A DNA stretch of 64,000 nucleotides from an uncultured Pseudomonadales bacterium. Lineage in GTDB: Bacteria > Pseudomonadota > Gammaproteobacteria > Pseudomonadales > Azotimanducaceae. The position numbers were made by a program, and so were the translations under genes. The DNA is taken from positions 4,253,154 through 4,317,153 of the forward strand of contig OY282447.1 in the NCBI GenBank assembly GCA_958296165.1. The letters are read 5' to 3'. The notes beneath the pieces were generated by a model. The model did not search any database, was not told where the DNA came from, and worked only from the letters and a program-made list of their open reading frames with translations. Every line of letters begins with the position of its first letter. Position 1 is the first letter of the stretch. This document shows, piece by piece, positions 55,270-64,000 of the stretch.

Positions 55270-55899
55270 ATGCCCGCGCTGGAGCGGATGCCCGAGGAAC
55301 ATGTCTATCAAGCCTACGGCATCTATCTACTCACGTCGCAACACCGCCTGATCCGGCGCCTAAAGCGCGTCTACGAGCCGTCTATCCATGGCAACAAGGC
55401 TTGGAAGGCGAGTTTCCTGTTGATGGACTACCTGCTCCATCATCCGCCGCGGGTGCGGTCGCGGGCAATGGAACTTGGCTGTGGCTGGGGGCCGGGCGCG
55501 GTGTTCTGTGCGCGCCGCTTCAAGGTCAAGATGACTGGCTTGGACATGGACAAGAACGTGTTTCCCTACTTGGAAGTGCTAGCGGCGCTGAACGATGTCG
55601 AAGTGACGGCAGAGGAGGCCAACTTCAACAACTTGAGCGCCGAACGCCTCGGCCGCGAGTACATGCTGATCGGCTCCGACATCTGCTTTTGGGACAGCAT
55701 GGTGAAGCCGCTCTTCAAGGTCTTCGAGCGGGCCATGACAAGCGGCGTGAAGCGCATCGTGCTGACCGACCCGGGCCGCCCGACGTTCTACGAATTGGCC
55801 GATCTCTGCGCCAAGCGCGAATGGCGCACGACACTCACCGAATGGTACGCGACGGAGCCCTCGCGCAGCACGGGAGAAGTGCTTGAAGTGCGCCCTTGA
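55270..55899 (+). CDS. SAM-dependent methyltransferase-like protein
   Basis: A 209-residue class I methyltransferase with the SAM-binding motif MELGCGWGPGAVFCARRF near residue 70, followed by VTGLDMDKN-like acidic loop sequence and IVLTDPGRPTF. The N-terminal YQAYGIYLLTSQHRLIRRLK is conserved in this family. A TTG at 55249 is an alternative start with no better ribosome binding site. It follows the beta-hydroxylase-type gene on the same strand; substrate unknown. Confidence 0.75.
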   Translation: MPALERMPEEHVYQAYGIYLLTSQHRLIRRLKRVYEPSIHGNKAWKASFLLMDYLLHHPPRVRSRAMELGCGWGPGAVFCARRFKVKMTGLDMDKNVFPYLEVLAALNDVEVTAEEANFNNLSAERLGREYMLIGSDICFWDSMVKPLFKVFERAMTSGVKRIVLTDPGRPTFYELADLCAKREWRTTLTEWYATEPSRSTGEVLEVRP

Positions 55900-55914
55900 T
55901 CTGCCGCCTCAAGG

Positions 55915-56577
55915 CTAAGCTGGCCCTAAGAATCCCTTGATTTGCTCGGCGAGTTTGTCGCAAGCGCGCTGACGAACGCGGGCGATGAACGGCAACGGCA
56001 CCACCACAGCCGGCACGAAGCTGGTGCCGCTGGCCTCCGAGCTCAGCGTGCCGACGTTCATGCCCTTGTGAACGTCCCACACGGACGCCTCGTAGTTGGC
56101 GCCGTTCTCCCAAGAGAGAAACCCGAAGCAGGCCGGGATGCCGCCGCTCACCACCGTACACTGCAGGCTGCCGCTCTCGTCCGAACGCTGCGTGGTGCCC
56201 TCGATCCACACCAGATAGCGCACGCCGATTTCCTGGATGCGCTCGGTGAGCAGCGGCCTGTTGATGACGTTGGAGAGATCGTCCATCGTCAGAGGCGCAG
56301 TGCGCGGCTCGAACCACGGGAAGGTGGCGTCGACGAAATCCTGTTCGGCCAACACCGGCAGGGAGTCGTCGCCGCTGTTTACGTTGCCGCTCACGCAACT
56401 CACGAAGTCGTCCTCGGTTTCGCCCTGCGTCTTGTGCTTGCGCGACAGGATAACGATCGAGTGGTCGCCCAAATCGGTTTGCGCTTGGCGTACTTCCTGC
56501 GTGGTGGACTGCACGCCGCAGCCGGCCAAGCAGAAGGCGCCGAGCACGTACGTCAAAGTCAAGGGTTTGCTTCTCAT
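55915..56577 (-). CDS. Lipoprotein of unknown function
   Basis: A 220-residue protein with a lipoprotein signal peptide ending in the lipobox LAGC (TYVLGAFCLAGC). The mature part is beta-rich with cysteines at DDFVSCVSGN, SLQCTVV and IPACFGF that may pair. Beginning and end are clear, but no family was recognised. The ATG overlaps the stop of the upstream lipoprotein (ATGA), implying a two-gene unit acting at the same membrane. Confidence 0.7.
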   Translation of the reverse strand: MRSKPLTLTYVLGAFCLAGCGVQSTTQEVRQAQTDLGDHSIVILSRKHKTQGETEDDFVSCVSGNVNSGDDSLPVLAEQDFVDATFPWFEPRTAPLTMDDLSNVINRPLLTERIQEIGVRYLVWIEGTTQRSDESGSLQCTVVSGGIPACFGFLSWENGANYEASVWDVHKGMNVGTLSSEASGTSFVPAVVVPLPFIARVRQRACDKLAEQIKGFLGPA

Positions 56578-57290
56578 GGCGAGCTCGCTCCAACGCTGGC
56601 CAGCCAGCCTTGCACTGCTGTTTGGTCGTGGAACTGAAAGGAGAGAACCGCGGCGGCGTCGCGCAATGCCCAGATCGCCGCCGCATAGAGGCCGGCCTCT
56701 TTTTGATCGAGGCTGCCGTAGTTGCGCTGGTTGGCCTTGCCGTAGCCGATCAGAGGCCATTCCGCCAGCGCCTTGCCGTTCGTGTCCAGAATCTCCATGC
56801 GGTAGCGAATCCACACCTCGTAGAAGTCGCCGCCGGTCTGGTCGGGCAGGGCGAACTGCACTTCCTCGATGCTGGGTGCCAACACGCCTTCTACCTCGAC
56901 GCTACGACCGTCGGCGCTCACCAGCGCAGCGTCCTGGCCGTCGTCTTCCGACACGTTGGCTGGCCGCTGTTTCACCATCGGCACGACGTTGCCGAACATC
57001 GCTTCGAACACCTGCGCGAATACAGACGCTTGAGAGGCGCCGATATCGATGCTGTAGGTGCCGAAATCGGCCAGATCTTCCTCGTGAATGTAGTTCTTGA
57101 GCTCGTCGTTGAAGTACATGCCCACCGCCACGCCCATCGGTTCCACCAGCGGACGCGGCACGCTGATGTCCACGGTCACGCTTGCGCCGCCCTTGCAGCC
57201 GCTTACGGCCAAGGCCGCCAAGAGCGTGGCGACGCTTAGGATGCGGTGCCGCAACGCCGAGGTAGACGAGGCAGCCGAAGTATGCGTCAT
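56574..57290 (-). CDS. Lipoprotein of unknown function
   Basis: A 238-residue protein with signal peptide and lipobox SGC (LLAALAVSGC). The mature part has VGMYFNDELKNYIHE and WIRYRMEILDTNGKALAEWPL, predicted mixed alpha/beta and periplasm-facing. No enzymatic motif was recognised. It leads a two-gene lipoprotein operon with the following gene. Confidence 0.7.
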   Translation of the reverse strand: MTHTSAASSTSALRHRILSVATLLAALAVSGCKGGASVTVDISVPRPLVEPMGVAVGMYFNDELKNYIHEEDLADFGTYSIDIGASQASVFAQVFEAMFGNVVPMVKQRPANVSEDDGQDAALVSADGRSVEVEGVLAPSIEEVQFALPDQTGGDFYEVWIRYRMEILDTNGKALAEWPLIGYGKANQRNYGSLDQKEAGLYAAAIWALRDAAAVLSFQFHDQTAVQGWLASVGASSP

Positions 57291-57314
57291 GAGCGAGTGA
57301 GTCCCCTTGCTTCC

Positions 57315-57352
57315 TGAATCCTAACGCATCGCTTGAATCCTAACGCATCGCT
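57315..57352. repeat. Perfect 19-base tandem duplication
   Basis: The unit TGAATCCTAACGCATCGCT occurs twice in direct succession in the gap between the lipoprotein operon start and the nucleotidyltransferase gene. The otherwise gene-free gap (57291-57483) shows no clear promoter. Confidence 0.9.
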
Positions 57353-57483
57353 TGGCCTGGCGGATGGATATATGTGTACGTCCTCCAACAGCACCTAAGG
57401 CACGTTGCGGCCCGCATTTGCAAAAGCGCCGTCTAGGCGGCCATGATTGCGCGTGGTTGGGCATGGTCTGGAGAGGGCAAGCG

Positions 57484-58404
57484 ATGCCAGCGATAGCGCG
57501 GGCGCGATTCGAGGCGGCGCTTGGGCGCCTGATCGATGCAGTGCGGGAGGACAACCACATCCTCGCGGCCATTCTTTGCGGCAGCCTGTCGCATGACGAC
57601 GTGTGGGACAAGTCCGACATCGATCTCGTGCTCATCTGCACCGACGACAGGAAGACCAAGACCCACGGCGTGGCATTGGTCGAGGACGACATCAACGTGC
57701 ATGCCACCGTGCAGCCGCGTGGAGAGTTTCGCCGCCACTTGGAAGCTTCCGTGCGCAACACCTTCGAGCACTCGCTGCTGGCCAAGGGCCGATTGCTGTT
57801 CAGCCGCGATCCATCCATTGACGCCATGTTCGAGGAAATCCACGCTATCGGCGCTCGCGACAGCCGCGTGCAGGCGATGCACAGTGCCCAACACGCGTTG
57901 ACGACGCTCTACAAGGCGCGCAAGTGGTACGAGATCAAGGACGATCCGGCCTATACCGCATTGTGGATTCTCGTGACTGCTCGGGCTCTTGCGGAAGTGG
58001 AGGTCGGCATGGCCGGCGAAATCGTGGACCGCGAGGCCGTCATCGCCGCGCTGCGGCTGAACCCGGCGTTGTTCCAGCCTATCTACTCGGATCTGTTGCA
58101 GCAGCCAGTGACGCGAGAGGCGCTGACCACGGCGTTGCAGGCCATCGACGCCTATCTGGAACCGCAAGCGGCGGAGCTGTTCGCACCGATCATCGACTAT
58201 CTGGACGAGGCTGGCGGCGAGCCGCGCTCGTCCACCGCCATCAGCCATCACTTCCTCCGCCACTACGACATGCACAACGTGATAATGGCCTGCGAGTGGC
58301 TGTCCGACATCGGCGTGATCGAAAAGGCGTCGACTCCTGTCAAGCTCACCACGCGCAGCCAAACGGAAGTAGAGGAACTGGCGTTCTTTCACTTGCGCTG
58401 GTGA
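57484..58404 (+). CDS. Nucleotidyltransferase domain protein
   Basis: A 306-residue protein with the Pol-beta-type core CGSLSHDDVWDKSDIDLVLI (GS followed by DxD) near residues 32-51, then a helical C-terminal domain. The ATG at 57484 is chosen for the GAGAGGG ribosome binding site; upstream in-frame codons encode a non-conserved extension. Related proteins include aminoglycoside adenylyltransferases and minimal toxin-antitoxin nucleotidyltransferases; no partner is evident. Confidence 0.75.
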   Translation: MPAIARARFEAALGRLIDAVREDNHILAAILCGSLSHDDVWDKSDIDLVLICTDDRKTKTHGVALVEDDINVHATVQPRGEFRRHLEASVRNTFEHSLLAKGRLLFSRDPSIDAMFEEIHAIGARDSRVQAMHSAQHALTTLYKARKWYEIKDDPAYTALWILVTARALAEVEVGMAGEIVDREAVIAALRLNPALFQPIYSDLLQQPVTREALTTALQAIDAYLEPQAAELFAPIIDYLDEAGGEPRSSTAISHHFLRHYDMHNVIMACEWLSDIGVIEKASTPVKLTTRSQTEVEELAFFHLRW

Positions 58405-58416
58405 CTTGTCAGGCCG

Positions 58417-59799
58417 CTACATCTGATCGGTCGCAAGCGCCAGCAAGGCATCGCGCATTCGAGTGACGATCGCAGGGTGGGCGGCAGCGATGTTGTTCAG
58501 TTCGTAGGGATCGTCCGCCAAGTCGTACAACGCCGCAGGCGCGTCGCTAGGTCGATCGAACGAACCGGCTGCCGAGGGCGTTGCCTGCGGATCGAAGTTG
58601 TGGACGTATTTCCACGCGCCATCGTAGATCGCCCGCCATGTGCCGAGACCGACCACCTTCGGCGCGGTCAAGCTGCCGTTGACCAGCACGCGACCGCTGG
58701 CCCCGTGCGGCGGCTGAGCATTCGCAAGATGCAGGATCGTCGCTGCCACGTCGGTGAGATCCACCCAAGCGTCGCTTGGCGGTCGTGGCGCGATGCCGGG
58801 GCCGGCCATCACCAGCGGAATGTGTACCGACGGTTGATGCGGCACCGCCTTGCCCCAACGATCATGGTCGCCGAGCATTTCGCCGTGATCGGAAGCGTAG
58901 ATCACCACGGTGTCCTGCAGGGCGCCGCGCTGTTCGAGCAAGTCGAGAAAGCGGCCCACATGCGAGTCGATGTTCTCGATCATTGCCGCGTAGTTGGCGC
59001 GAATGGCTTGGTGTTTTTCCGCGCTGTATTCGCTGGACGCGACCGGCGAGGCCATCGTCCGGCCAGCCATGCGCGAGTGCATGGCGGCGGTGACGTCCAT
59101 CGGTTCGTGCGGCCCGTTGAAGTTCACCTGCAGGAACCACGGCGCAGCGTCGGATGCCGCTTCCAACAAGGCGCGGCCGTTGCCAGCGATCCAGTTGTCG
59201 CCGTAGGCGAAATCCGGTAGCGGCGTAGGCTCGGTGTTCAGGTAGTTGACGCGCTCGGTGCCACGTCGCCGTCGGTAGTCTGCCAAGTGCGTTTCCAGCA
59301 GATCGTGCCGGCGCAGAAACGCCTGGAAGGGCTCGGCACGACCGTCGTCGTGGGCGCTGATGCAGTCGTGTTTGCCGGCACTGTCGATGCCGCCGGTGAA
59401 CCCCAGACGATGCAGCAGCGTGCCGGCCCCGGTGCCGTGGCGACCGTCTTCGCCCCAGTCCATCGAGCCCTTCAGCAAGTCCAGCTTGCCGCAGCCGAGC
59501 ACTTGATAGCCGGCGTTGCGCAGCGCTTGGTAGAGGTTCGGCTGCGCCGGGTCTACATCGTGCGCGTTGTGGCGCACGGGCTGGCGGTCGTAGGGTTGCA
59601 GCAGCGCCATGCAAGCCCGCGCCGGCGAGCACAGCGGCGAGGGCGTGAGGGCGTTGCGGAACACTTGGCCGCGCGCTGCCAAGGCGTCGATATTCGGGGT
59701 CTCGAGATGAGCGTTGCGCAAGCCGAGCCAGTCGCCGCGATGCTGGTCGGGAAAGAAGAACAGGACGTTTGGCTTTTTCACCTGCTTCACTCTCTTCAC
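58417..59799 (-). CDS. Sulfatase (formylglycine-dependent)
   Basis: About 460 residues from a GTG. PNVLFFFPDQHRGDWLG starts the sulfatase fold and the formylglycine motif is LCSPARACMA (the Cys is converted to formylglycine). HGEMLGDHDRWGK carries metal-binding residues and VHIPLVMAGPG follows. Substrates range from choline-O-sulfate to aryl and carbohydrate sulfates. The first ~20 codons are in a Lys/Glu/Val-rich region with a short direct repeat, so several GTG starts are possible. There is no obvious signal peptide. Confidence 0.85.
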   Translation of the reverse strand: MKRVKQVKKPNVLFFFPDQHRGDWLGLRNAHLETPNIDALAARGQVFRNALTPSPLCSPARACMALLQPYDRQPVRHNAHDVDPAQPNLYQALRNAGYQVLGCGKLDLLKGSMDWGEDGRHGTGAGTLLHRLGFTGGIDSAGKHDCISAHDDGRAEPFQAFLRRHDLLETHLADYRRRRGTERVNYLNTEPTPLPDFAYGDNWIAGNGRALLEAASDAAPWFLQVNFNGPHEPMDVTAAMHSRMAGRTMASPVASSEYSAEKHQAIRANYAAMIENIDSHVGRFLDLLEQRGALQDTVVIYASDHGEMLGDHDRWGKAVPHQPSVHIPLVMAGPGIAPRPPSDAWVDLTDVAATILHLANAQPPHGASGRVLVNGSLTAPKVVGLGTWRAIYDGAWKYVHNFDPQATPSAAGSFDRPSDAPAALYDLADDPYELNNIAAAHPAIVTRMRDALLALATDQM

Positions 59800-59986
59800 C
59801 ACCTCTTCACCACCTCTCGCCCCACTGATGTTGACGCCACGAGCGTAGCGTGGTTGGATGGTAGTGCATAGATCACTTGCGGTGCCGCGGCCCAAGCCGG
59901 GGCGCTCGCTGAATGAAAGAGCCAAGGGAATCGAGGAGTAGCTACCTCGTGAACTCCGGCGAATAGGCGGGAAGTCACTCACCGCA

Positions 59987-60346
59987 GTGGTTTATGCACG
60001 GCCCGGCACTGGCCGGACGTACACGGACCTCGAGGAGAGTTGCTTGGAAGCCGGCAGCGCGGAGATCGAGCCGGTGGCGGCGAAGGTGCTGGCGGTCGAG
60101 GACTGTTCACCGGGCGCTTGGCTGCACTTGGACGACGGTCGCTCCATGCATCTGCGTTCGATGCCGAACGATGTCTTCGACGAGATGTGCGCGGCCTGCC
60201 GTGCCGGTACACGGGTGGATTACATCGAGATGTGCAACATGGTCACCGGGCGGCGGCGGGTACTGGCGTGGTGGCGCGAATCTGGCATGTCCGTGGTCGC
60301 TCTGCCGAGCGGCGAGCCGCCCGAAATTCGCTGCCACGACGGATAG
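59987..60346 (+). CDS. Small hypothetical protein
   Basis: A frame of up to 119 codons with protein-like composition (ASCLEAGSAEIE-type acidic start, DVFDEMCAACRAGTRVDYIE, WWRESGMSVVALP) convergent with uvrA. GTG at 59987 has a weak ribosome binding site; TTG at 60044, preceded by GAGGAGA, is an alternative giving 100 residues. No family recognised; it may be a false positive. Confidence 0.45.
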   Translation: MVYARPGTGRTYTDLEESCLEAGSAEIEPVAAKVLAVEDCSPGAWLHLDDGRSMHLRSMPNDVFDEMCAACRAGTRVDYIEMCNMVTGRRRVLAWWRESGMSVVALPSGEPPEIRCHDG

Positions 60347-60364
60347 CGCTTCAAGTTACTGAAC

Positions 60365-60413
60365 GCGGCAGCTCGTTGCCGCACCTGCGATCTGTAGGCA
60401 CTGCACCTACAGA
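60365..60413. terminator. Two adjacent hairpins between convergent genes
   Basis: GCGGCA-GCTCGT-TGCCGC (60365-60382) is followed by TCTGTAGG-CACTGCA-CCTACAGA (60391-60413), whose right arm includes the uvrA stop codon. Both stems are perfect (six and eight pairs) but lack T-tracts; a bidirectional terminator is plausible. Confidence 0.45.
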
Positions 60414-63322
60414 TGGCTGCGCAAGTAGCGCCCGGTGTGGGAACGCGGATCGGCGGCGATTTCTTCCGGCGTGCCGGTGGCGACGACTTCACCGCCGCCG
60501 CGTCCGCCCTCCGGCCCTAGATCGATTACGTAGTCGGCTGTCTTGATGACGTCCAAGTGGTGCTCGATGACAAGCACCGTGTGGCCGCTGTCCACAAGCC
60601 GATGCAGGCAGTCGAGCAGCTTCGAGATGTCTGCCAAGTGCAGGCCCGTGGTGGGTTCGTCCAAGATGTAGAGAATGTGGTCGCGGCGTTGCAGCTTGGC
60701 GAGTTCGCTGGCGAGCTTGATGCGCTGTGCTTCGCCGCCGGACAAAGTGGTGGCTGATTGGCCTAGAGTCAGGTAGCCGAGCCCTAAATCATTCAACACC
60801 GCCACCTTGCGGCCGATGGCCGGCAGGTCGGCAAAGAAGCCCACGCCGTGTTCGATGGAGAGATCCAGCACGTCCGCGATGTTCCTGCCGTTGTGCGCCA
60901 CCTCCAGCGTCTCCGCATTGAAGCGCTGACCTTTGCAGGCCCCGCATACGACCTCCACGTCCGGCATGAAATACAGTTTGGTGGCAATCACGCCTTCGCC
61001 TTGGCACTCCTCGCAGCGCCCGCCCTTCACGTTGAAGCTGAACCGGCCCGGCTTGTAGCCGCGTTGTCTGGCGAGTTCGGTCTTGGCGAACAGGGTGCGG
61101 ATCTGGTCGTAGAAGCCGACGTAGGTGGAGGGATTGGAGCGGCTGTTGCGGCCGATAGGCGATTGGTCGATGTTGATGACGCGGGTGAGGTGCTCGACGC
61201 CTTCGACGGCATCGTGAGCGCCGGACAGCGAGCGTGAATCCACAAGGCGTTTCCATAGCTCCTTGTAGAGGATCTCGTTGACCAGAGTGGATTTGCCGGA
61301 GCCGGAGGAGCCGCTGATGCAAACGAACTGGCCGAGCGGGATTTCCACATCCACGTTCTTGAGGTTGTTCTCGCGCGCACCGCGAATCACGAGCCGGGCC
61401 TTGTTGCCTCGCCGCCGCAGCTGCGGCCGGTCGATGCGGCGGTTGCCGGAGAGGTATTGCCCGGTGGGCGACTGCGGGCAGCGCAGAACGTCGTCCAGAC
61501 TGCCGGCGGCCACCACTTCGCCGCCGTGGATGCCGGGCCCCGGCCCGATCTCCAACACGTGGTCGGCCGCCCGAATGGTCTCTTCGTCGTGCTCCACCAC
61601 TATCACCGTATTGCCGAGATCGCGCAGCGAGCGCAGCGTGTCGATCATCTTCACGTTGTCTTTGGGATGCAGGCCGATCGAAGGTTCGTCCAACACATAG
61701 AGCATGCCCATGAGACCGGAGCCGATCTGCGTGGACAGGCGAATGCGCTGCGCCTCGCCGCCGGAGAGGGTGCCGGAAGTGCGGCCTAGGTTCAGATAGT
61801 CCAAGCCGATGCCAAGCAACAGGTCGATGCGACGCCCTAATTCGCGCACGATCTGCGCGCCCGCCTCGGCATGTGGGCCGGTTGGCTTGATGGTGTTGAG
61901 GAACGGGCGCAGCTCGTCGAAGTTCATGCTGCCGAAGTCGTCGATCGTGCGCCCTTCGATCGTGAACAGAAGGCGCGTCGCGCGTAGCCGCGTACCGCTG
62001 CAACCACCGCATGTGTGTTCCACCATCACCCGACCCAGCCACGCTTCCATGCCGGAATTGGCTACGTCGCGCTGCCGATATCTGCGGTAGTGGCGCTCGA
62101 TGCCTCCGGCGATGCCTTCGAACAGCCAGGCGCGGCCTTCCCAGTTCTTCTTTTGCACCTTGGCCTCGGGCGGCGCCCGCAACGTGACGGGCTCGCCGCG
62201 CGTGCCGTAGAGCACCAGTTCGCGAGCCTCGGCGGCGAGCGCGCGCCACGGCGTGTCGAGATCGAAGCCGTAGTTTTGGGCCAAGGAGTACAACGTGTAG
62301 CCGCGGTGGTGGTCGGGGCTATAGTGGAACGCGTCGCGGAGAAAGCAGCCGTCTCTGATGCTGAGTTCGGGGTTGGTGATGAGCAGATCCGGGTGTGTGC
62401 GCTTGTCGGTGCCGATGCCGCCGCAAGTGCGGCAGGCGCTCTCGGGATTGTTGAACATGAAGAAGTCCGGCACGACGTTGCCATACACCAATGCATGTGT
62501 GCGGCTGCCGAAGGTCTTGGCGAAATCGCGCGCCATCTTCTTCGTAGTGCCGTCGACGACAGCCGCCGACAGCAGCGAATCGCCGACCCGCAACGTGTGC
62601 TCGATGGCGGCCTTGAGTTGCTTTTCGACGTCGGCGCCGATGGTCAGCCGATCCACCACTGCCTGCAGCTGCGGATCCCCGGGCAGCGCATCCGGCACCT
62701 CGTCGGTGAGGTCCACGCGCCTGTCGTCGACATAGACGTAGCGGCAGCCGAGCTTGCGCACCTCGTTGAAGATGAACTCTGGCGTCTCGCCGTAGACTTG
62801 GAAGACGGGTGCGCGCAGTTCCACCTCGGCCCCGGCTGGCAGCGCCAACAGAGCCTCGAGGATCTGGCCGCCGGTCTTGCTCGGCACGGGCTCGCCGGTG
62901 TAGGGGCAGTGGCCAGCGCCGATCGTGGCGAACAACAGGTTCAGATAGCTCGCGATGTCGGTGAGGGTGCCCACCGTCGAACGCGGATTGCGGGCAATGG
63001 TCTTTTGCTCGATGGAGACCACCGGCGACAGGCCGTAGACGAAATCTACGTCCGGCTTCTCCACCTGGGCGATGAAGCGTTTGGCGTAGGTGGAGAGCGA
63101 CTCCATATAGCGCCGCTGGCCTTCCGCATATACGGTGTCGAAGGCGAGCGAAGATTTGCCGGAGCCGGACAGCCCTGTGACCACGGTGATTTGGTCGCGC
63201 GGGATCTCCACCGAGACGTTCTTCAAGTTGTGAACCCGAGCGCCCTGCACGGCGATGGATGTGCGCATCGGCGGGCGCGCCGGTTTGGCCGCGACCACCC
63301 TTTGAGCCAGTTGCGGAGGCAT
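60407..63322 (-). CDS. uvrA: UvrA-family excinuclease ATPase (possible UvrA paralogue)
   Basis: About 970 residues with two ABC modules. The first has Walker [18 protein letters not shown] and signature [12 protein letters not shown]; the second has [17 protein letters not shown] and [12 protein letters not shown]. Zinc-finger-like cysteines are at [22 protein letters not shown] and CGACKGQR. Differences from canonical UvrA in the N-terminal module ([38 protein letters not shown]) suggest a divergent copy. ATG at 63322 is chosen; another Met at 63268 is possible. Nucleotide excision repair damage recognition is the known role. Confidence 0.85.
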   Translation of the reverse strand: MPPQLAQRVVAAKPARPPMRTSIAVQGARVHNLKNVSVEIPRDQITVVTGLSGSGKSSLAFDTVYAEGQRRYMESLSTYAKRFIAQVEKPDVDFVYGLSPVVSIEQKTIARNPRSTVGTLTDIASYLNLLFATIGAGHCPYTGEPVPSKTGGQILEALLALPAGAEVELRAPVFQVYGETPEFIFNEVRKLGCRYVYVDDRRVDLTDEVPDALPGDPQLQAVVDRLTIGADVEKQLKAAIEHTLRVGDSLLSAAVVDGTTKKMARDFAKTFGSRTHALVYGNVVPDFFMFNNPESACRTCGGIGTDKRTHPDLLITNPELSIRDGCFLRDAFHYSPDHHRGYTLYSLAQNYGFDLDTPWRALAAEARELVLYGTRGEPVTLRAPPEAKVQKKNWEGRAWLFEGIAGGIERHYRRYRQRDVANSGMEAWLGRVMVEHTCGGCSGTRLRATRLLFTIEGRTIDDFGSMNFDELRPFLNTIKPTGPHAEAGAQIVRELGRRIDLLLGIGLDYLNLGRTSGTLSGGEAQRIRLSTQIGSGLMGMLYVLDEPSIGLHPKDNVKMIDTLRSLRDLGNTVIVVEHDEETIRAADHVLEIGPGPGIHGGEVVAAGSLDDVLRCPQSPTGQYLSGNRRIDRPQLRRRGNKARLVIRGARENNLKNVDVEIPLGQFVCISGSSGSGKSTLVNEILYKELWKRLVDSRSLSGAHDAVEGVEHLTRVINIDQSPIGRNSRSNPSTYVGFYDQIRTLFAKTELARQRGYKPGRFSFNVKGGRCEECQGEGVIATKLYFMPDVEVVCGACKGQRFNAETLEVAHNGRNIADVLDLSIEHGVGFFADLPAIGRKVAVLNDLGLGYLTLGQSATTLSGGEAQRIKLASELAKLQRRDHILYILDEPTTGLHLADISKLLDCLHRLVDSGHTVLVIEHHLDVIKTADYVIDLGPEGGRGGGEVVATGTPEEIAADPRSHTGRYLRSHL

Positions 63323-63327
63323 CGTCG

Positions 63328-64000
63328 CTAGCTGCGTGCCGCGAAGCCAATGGGCGCTGCGCTGCCGTCTTGCGTGCGCTTGGTCTCCCGCCGGTCCGCA
63401 CCGATCGCCCACTCGTTGTCTGCATCTTCGCCGGCCACGGTAGACCGAGCCATTACGCGGGGTTGGCCGGGCGGCCAAGGTCGACCGCGATGCAGCACGC
63501 AGCGGTTGTCCCAGATGGCGATGTCGCCGGGCTGCCAGCGATGGCCCCAGACGCGCGGCGGCTGGCAGGCCGTGGCGGTGAGCGTGCGCAGCATCCGGCG
63601 CGAAGATTCCACGTCTTCGCCGACGATGTGGCTGGCGTGGCGACCGACGAACAGGCTCCGGCGGCGAGTGGCGGGATGGATGCGCAGCAGCGGATGTTCT
63701 ACCGGAGGCAGGCCAGCAAGGTCGGCTTCATTCAGTATCTCCAAGCCGCCGTGCCAAGCATGACTGAACCGATAGCTGTGGACTGCGACCTTGTCTGCCA
63801 GCCAATGCTGCGTGGCGTCGTCCAGCGCATCCCAGGCGGCGCGCATGTCGGCCCACTCCGTCTCGCCGCCTTCGCTCGGCACCACATGCGCCGCAAGAAT
63901 GGAAGCCTTGGCGCCGACGCGCTTGTAGGAACTGTCGGAGTGCCAATCGCGGTTGCCGCGCTGGAATCGTGCTTGGATGTTCTCCTCGTCCACCACGCCG
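63328..64000 (-). CDS. TauD/TfdA family dioxygenase, 5' partial
   Basis: The gene enters from the right edge, so the true start is outside and about 220 C-terminal residues are present. WHSDSSYK has the H-x-D iron motif and LHRGRPW the second histidine of the 2-oxoglutarate/Fe(II) TauD family. The C-terminal [16 protein letters not shown] follows the end of the fold. Substrate is unknown; other members oxidise taurine, sulfate esters, gamma-butyrobetaine or trimethyl compounds. It ends six bases before the uvrA start. Confidence 0.8.
   Translation of the reverse strand, partial: GVVDEENIQARFQRGNRDWHSDSSYKRVGAKASILAAHVVPSEGGETEWADMRAAWDALDDATQHWLADKVAVHSYRFSHAWHGGLEILNEADLAGLPPVEHPLLRIHPATRRRSLFVGRHASHIVGEDVESSRRMLRTLTATACQPPRVWGHRWQPGDIAIWDNRCVLHRGRPWPPGQPRVMARSTVAGEDADNEWAIGADRRETKRTQDGSAAPIGFAARS

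Overview
The window is about 64 kb of high-GC, densely coded DNA, most likely a chromosomal fragment of an uncultured gammaproteobacterium, probably aquatic or host-associated. The assignment rests on gene content and order. There is an mfd-csiV pair, a fused nuoCD, an lptD-surA-rsmA-apaG-apaH-cca block next to amgK-murU, and an rpe-gph-trpE block; the last three blocks resemble Pseudomonas gene order. No rRNA, tRNA, CRISPR array, integrase or transposase was recognised. No gene-free stretch exceeds about 230 bases; the longest is 19610-19834.

Layout. (1) 1-6819: the 3' end of an FG-GAP/ASPIC-UnbV secreted protein, then on the minus strand an O-antigen ligase-like membrane protein, csiV and mfd. 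(2) 6989-10405: nuoA-nuoB-nuoCD-nuoE, the first part of a complex I operon, which stops at nuoE. (3) 10405-16455: an accessory island in place of nuoF. It holds a small caspase/CHAT-like protein, a broken AAA ATPase, a Uma2-type nuclease, an AAA/DUF4143 ATPase, and a restriction-modification pair of a 5-methylcytosine methyltransferase and a GHKL-ATPase nuclease of the BbrUII/HgiDII type. (4) 16469-27575: an amidase, a DUF4153 membrane protein, then a plus-strand series of metabolic and RNA genes (GST, esterase, argC type 2, class Ic aminotransferase, DEAD-box helicase, nitrilase, AI-2E/PerM transporter, hisC). (5) 27572-39083: the lptD-cca envelope/ribosome operon on the minus strand and amgK-murU, rpe-gph, trpE on the plus strand. 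lptD and amgK start head to head inside one CATG.

(6) 39085-53504: a TonB receptor with a Fur-like box and two catabolic operons. The plus-strand operon is soxD-soxA-soxG, a DadA-like FAD oxidoreductase and a 4-hydroxyproline epimerase-like enzyme; the usual soxB is absent. The minus-strand operon reads dehydrocarnitine cleavage enzyme, carnitine 3-dehydrogenase, acyl-CoA dehydrogenase, NDP-forming acyl-CoA ligase and a CaiD-like hydratase. Together these suggest conversion of gamma-butyrobetaine/crotonobetaine through carnitine to a betainyl-CoA-type product, with the sox genes possibly handling N-methyl groups further down. (7) 53581-55899: a coupled sulfotransferase, Asp/Asn beta-hydroxylase-type dioxygenase and methyltransferase of unknown product. 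(8) 55915-64000: two coupled lipoproteins, a nucleotidyltransferase, a sulfatase, a small hypothetical protein, a UvrA-family ATPase and the 3' part of a TauD-type dioxygenase.

The most unusual points are the complex I operon cut at nuoE with a codon-usage break inside nuoE, the compact defence-like island next to it, the carnitine operon built on an NDP-forming CoA ligase, the soxB-less sox operon, and the overlapping divergent start codons of lptD and amgK.
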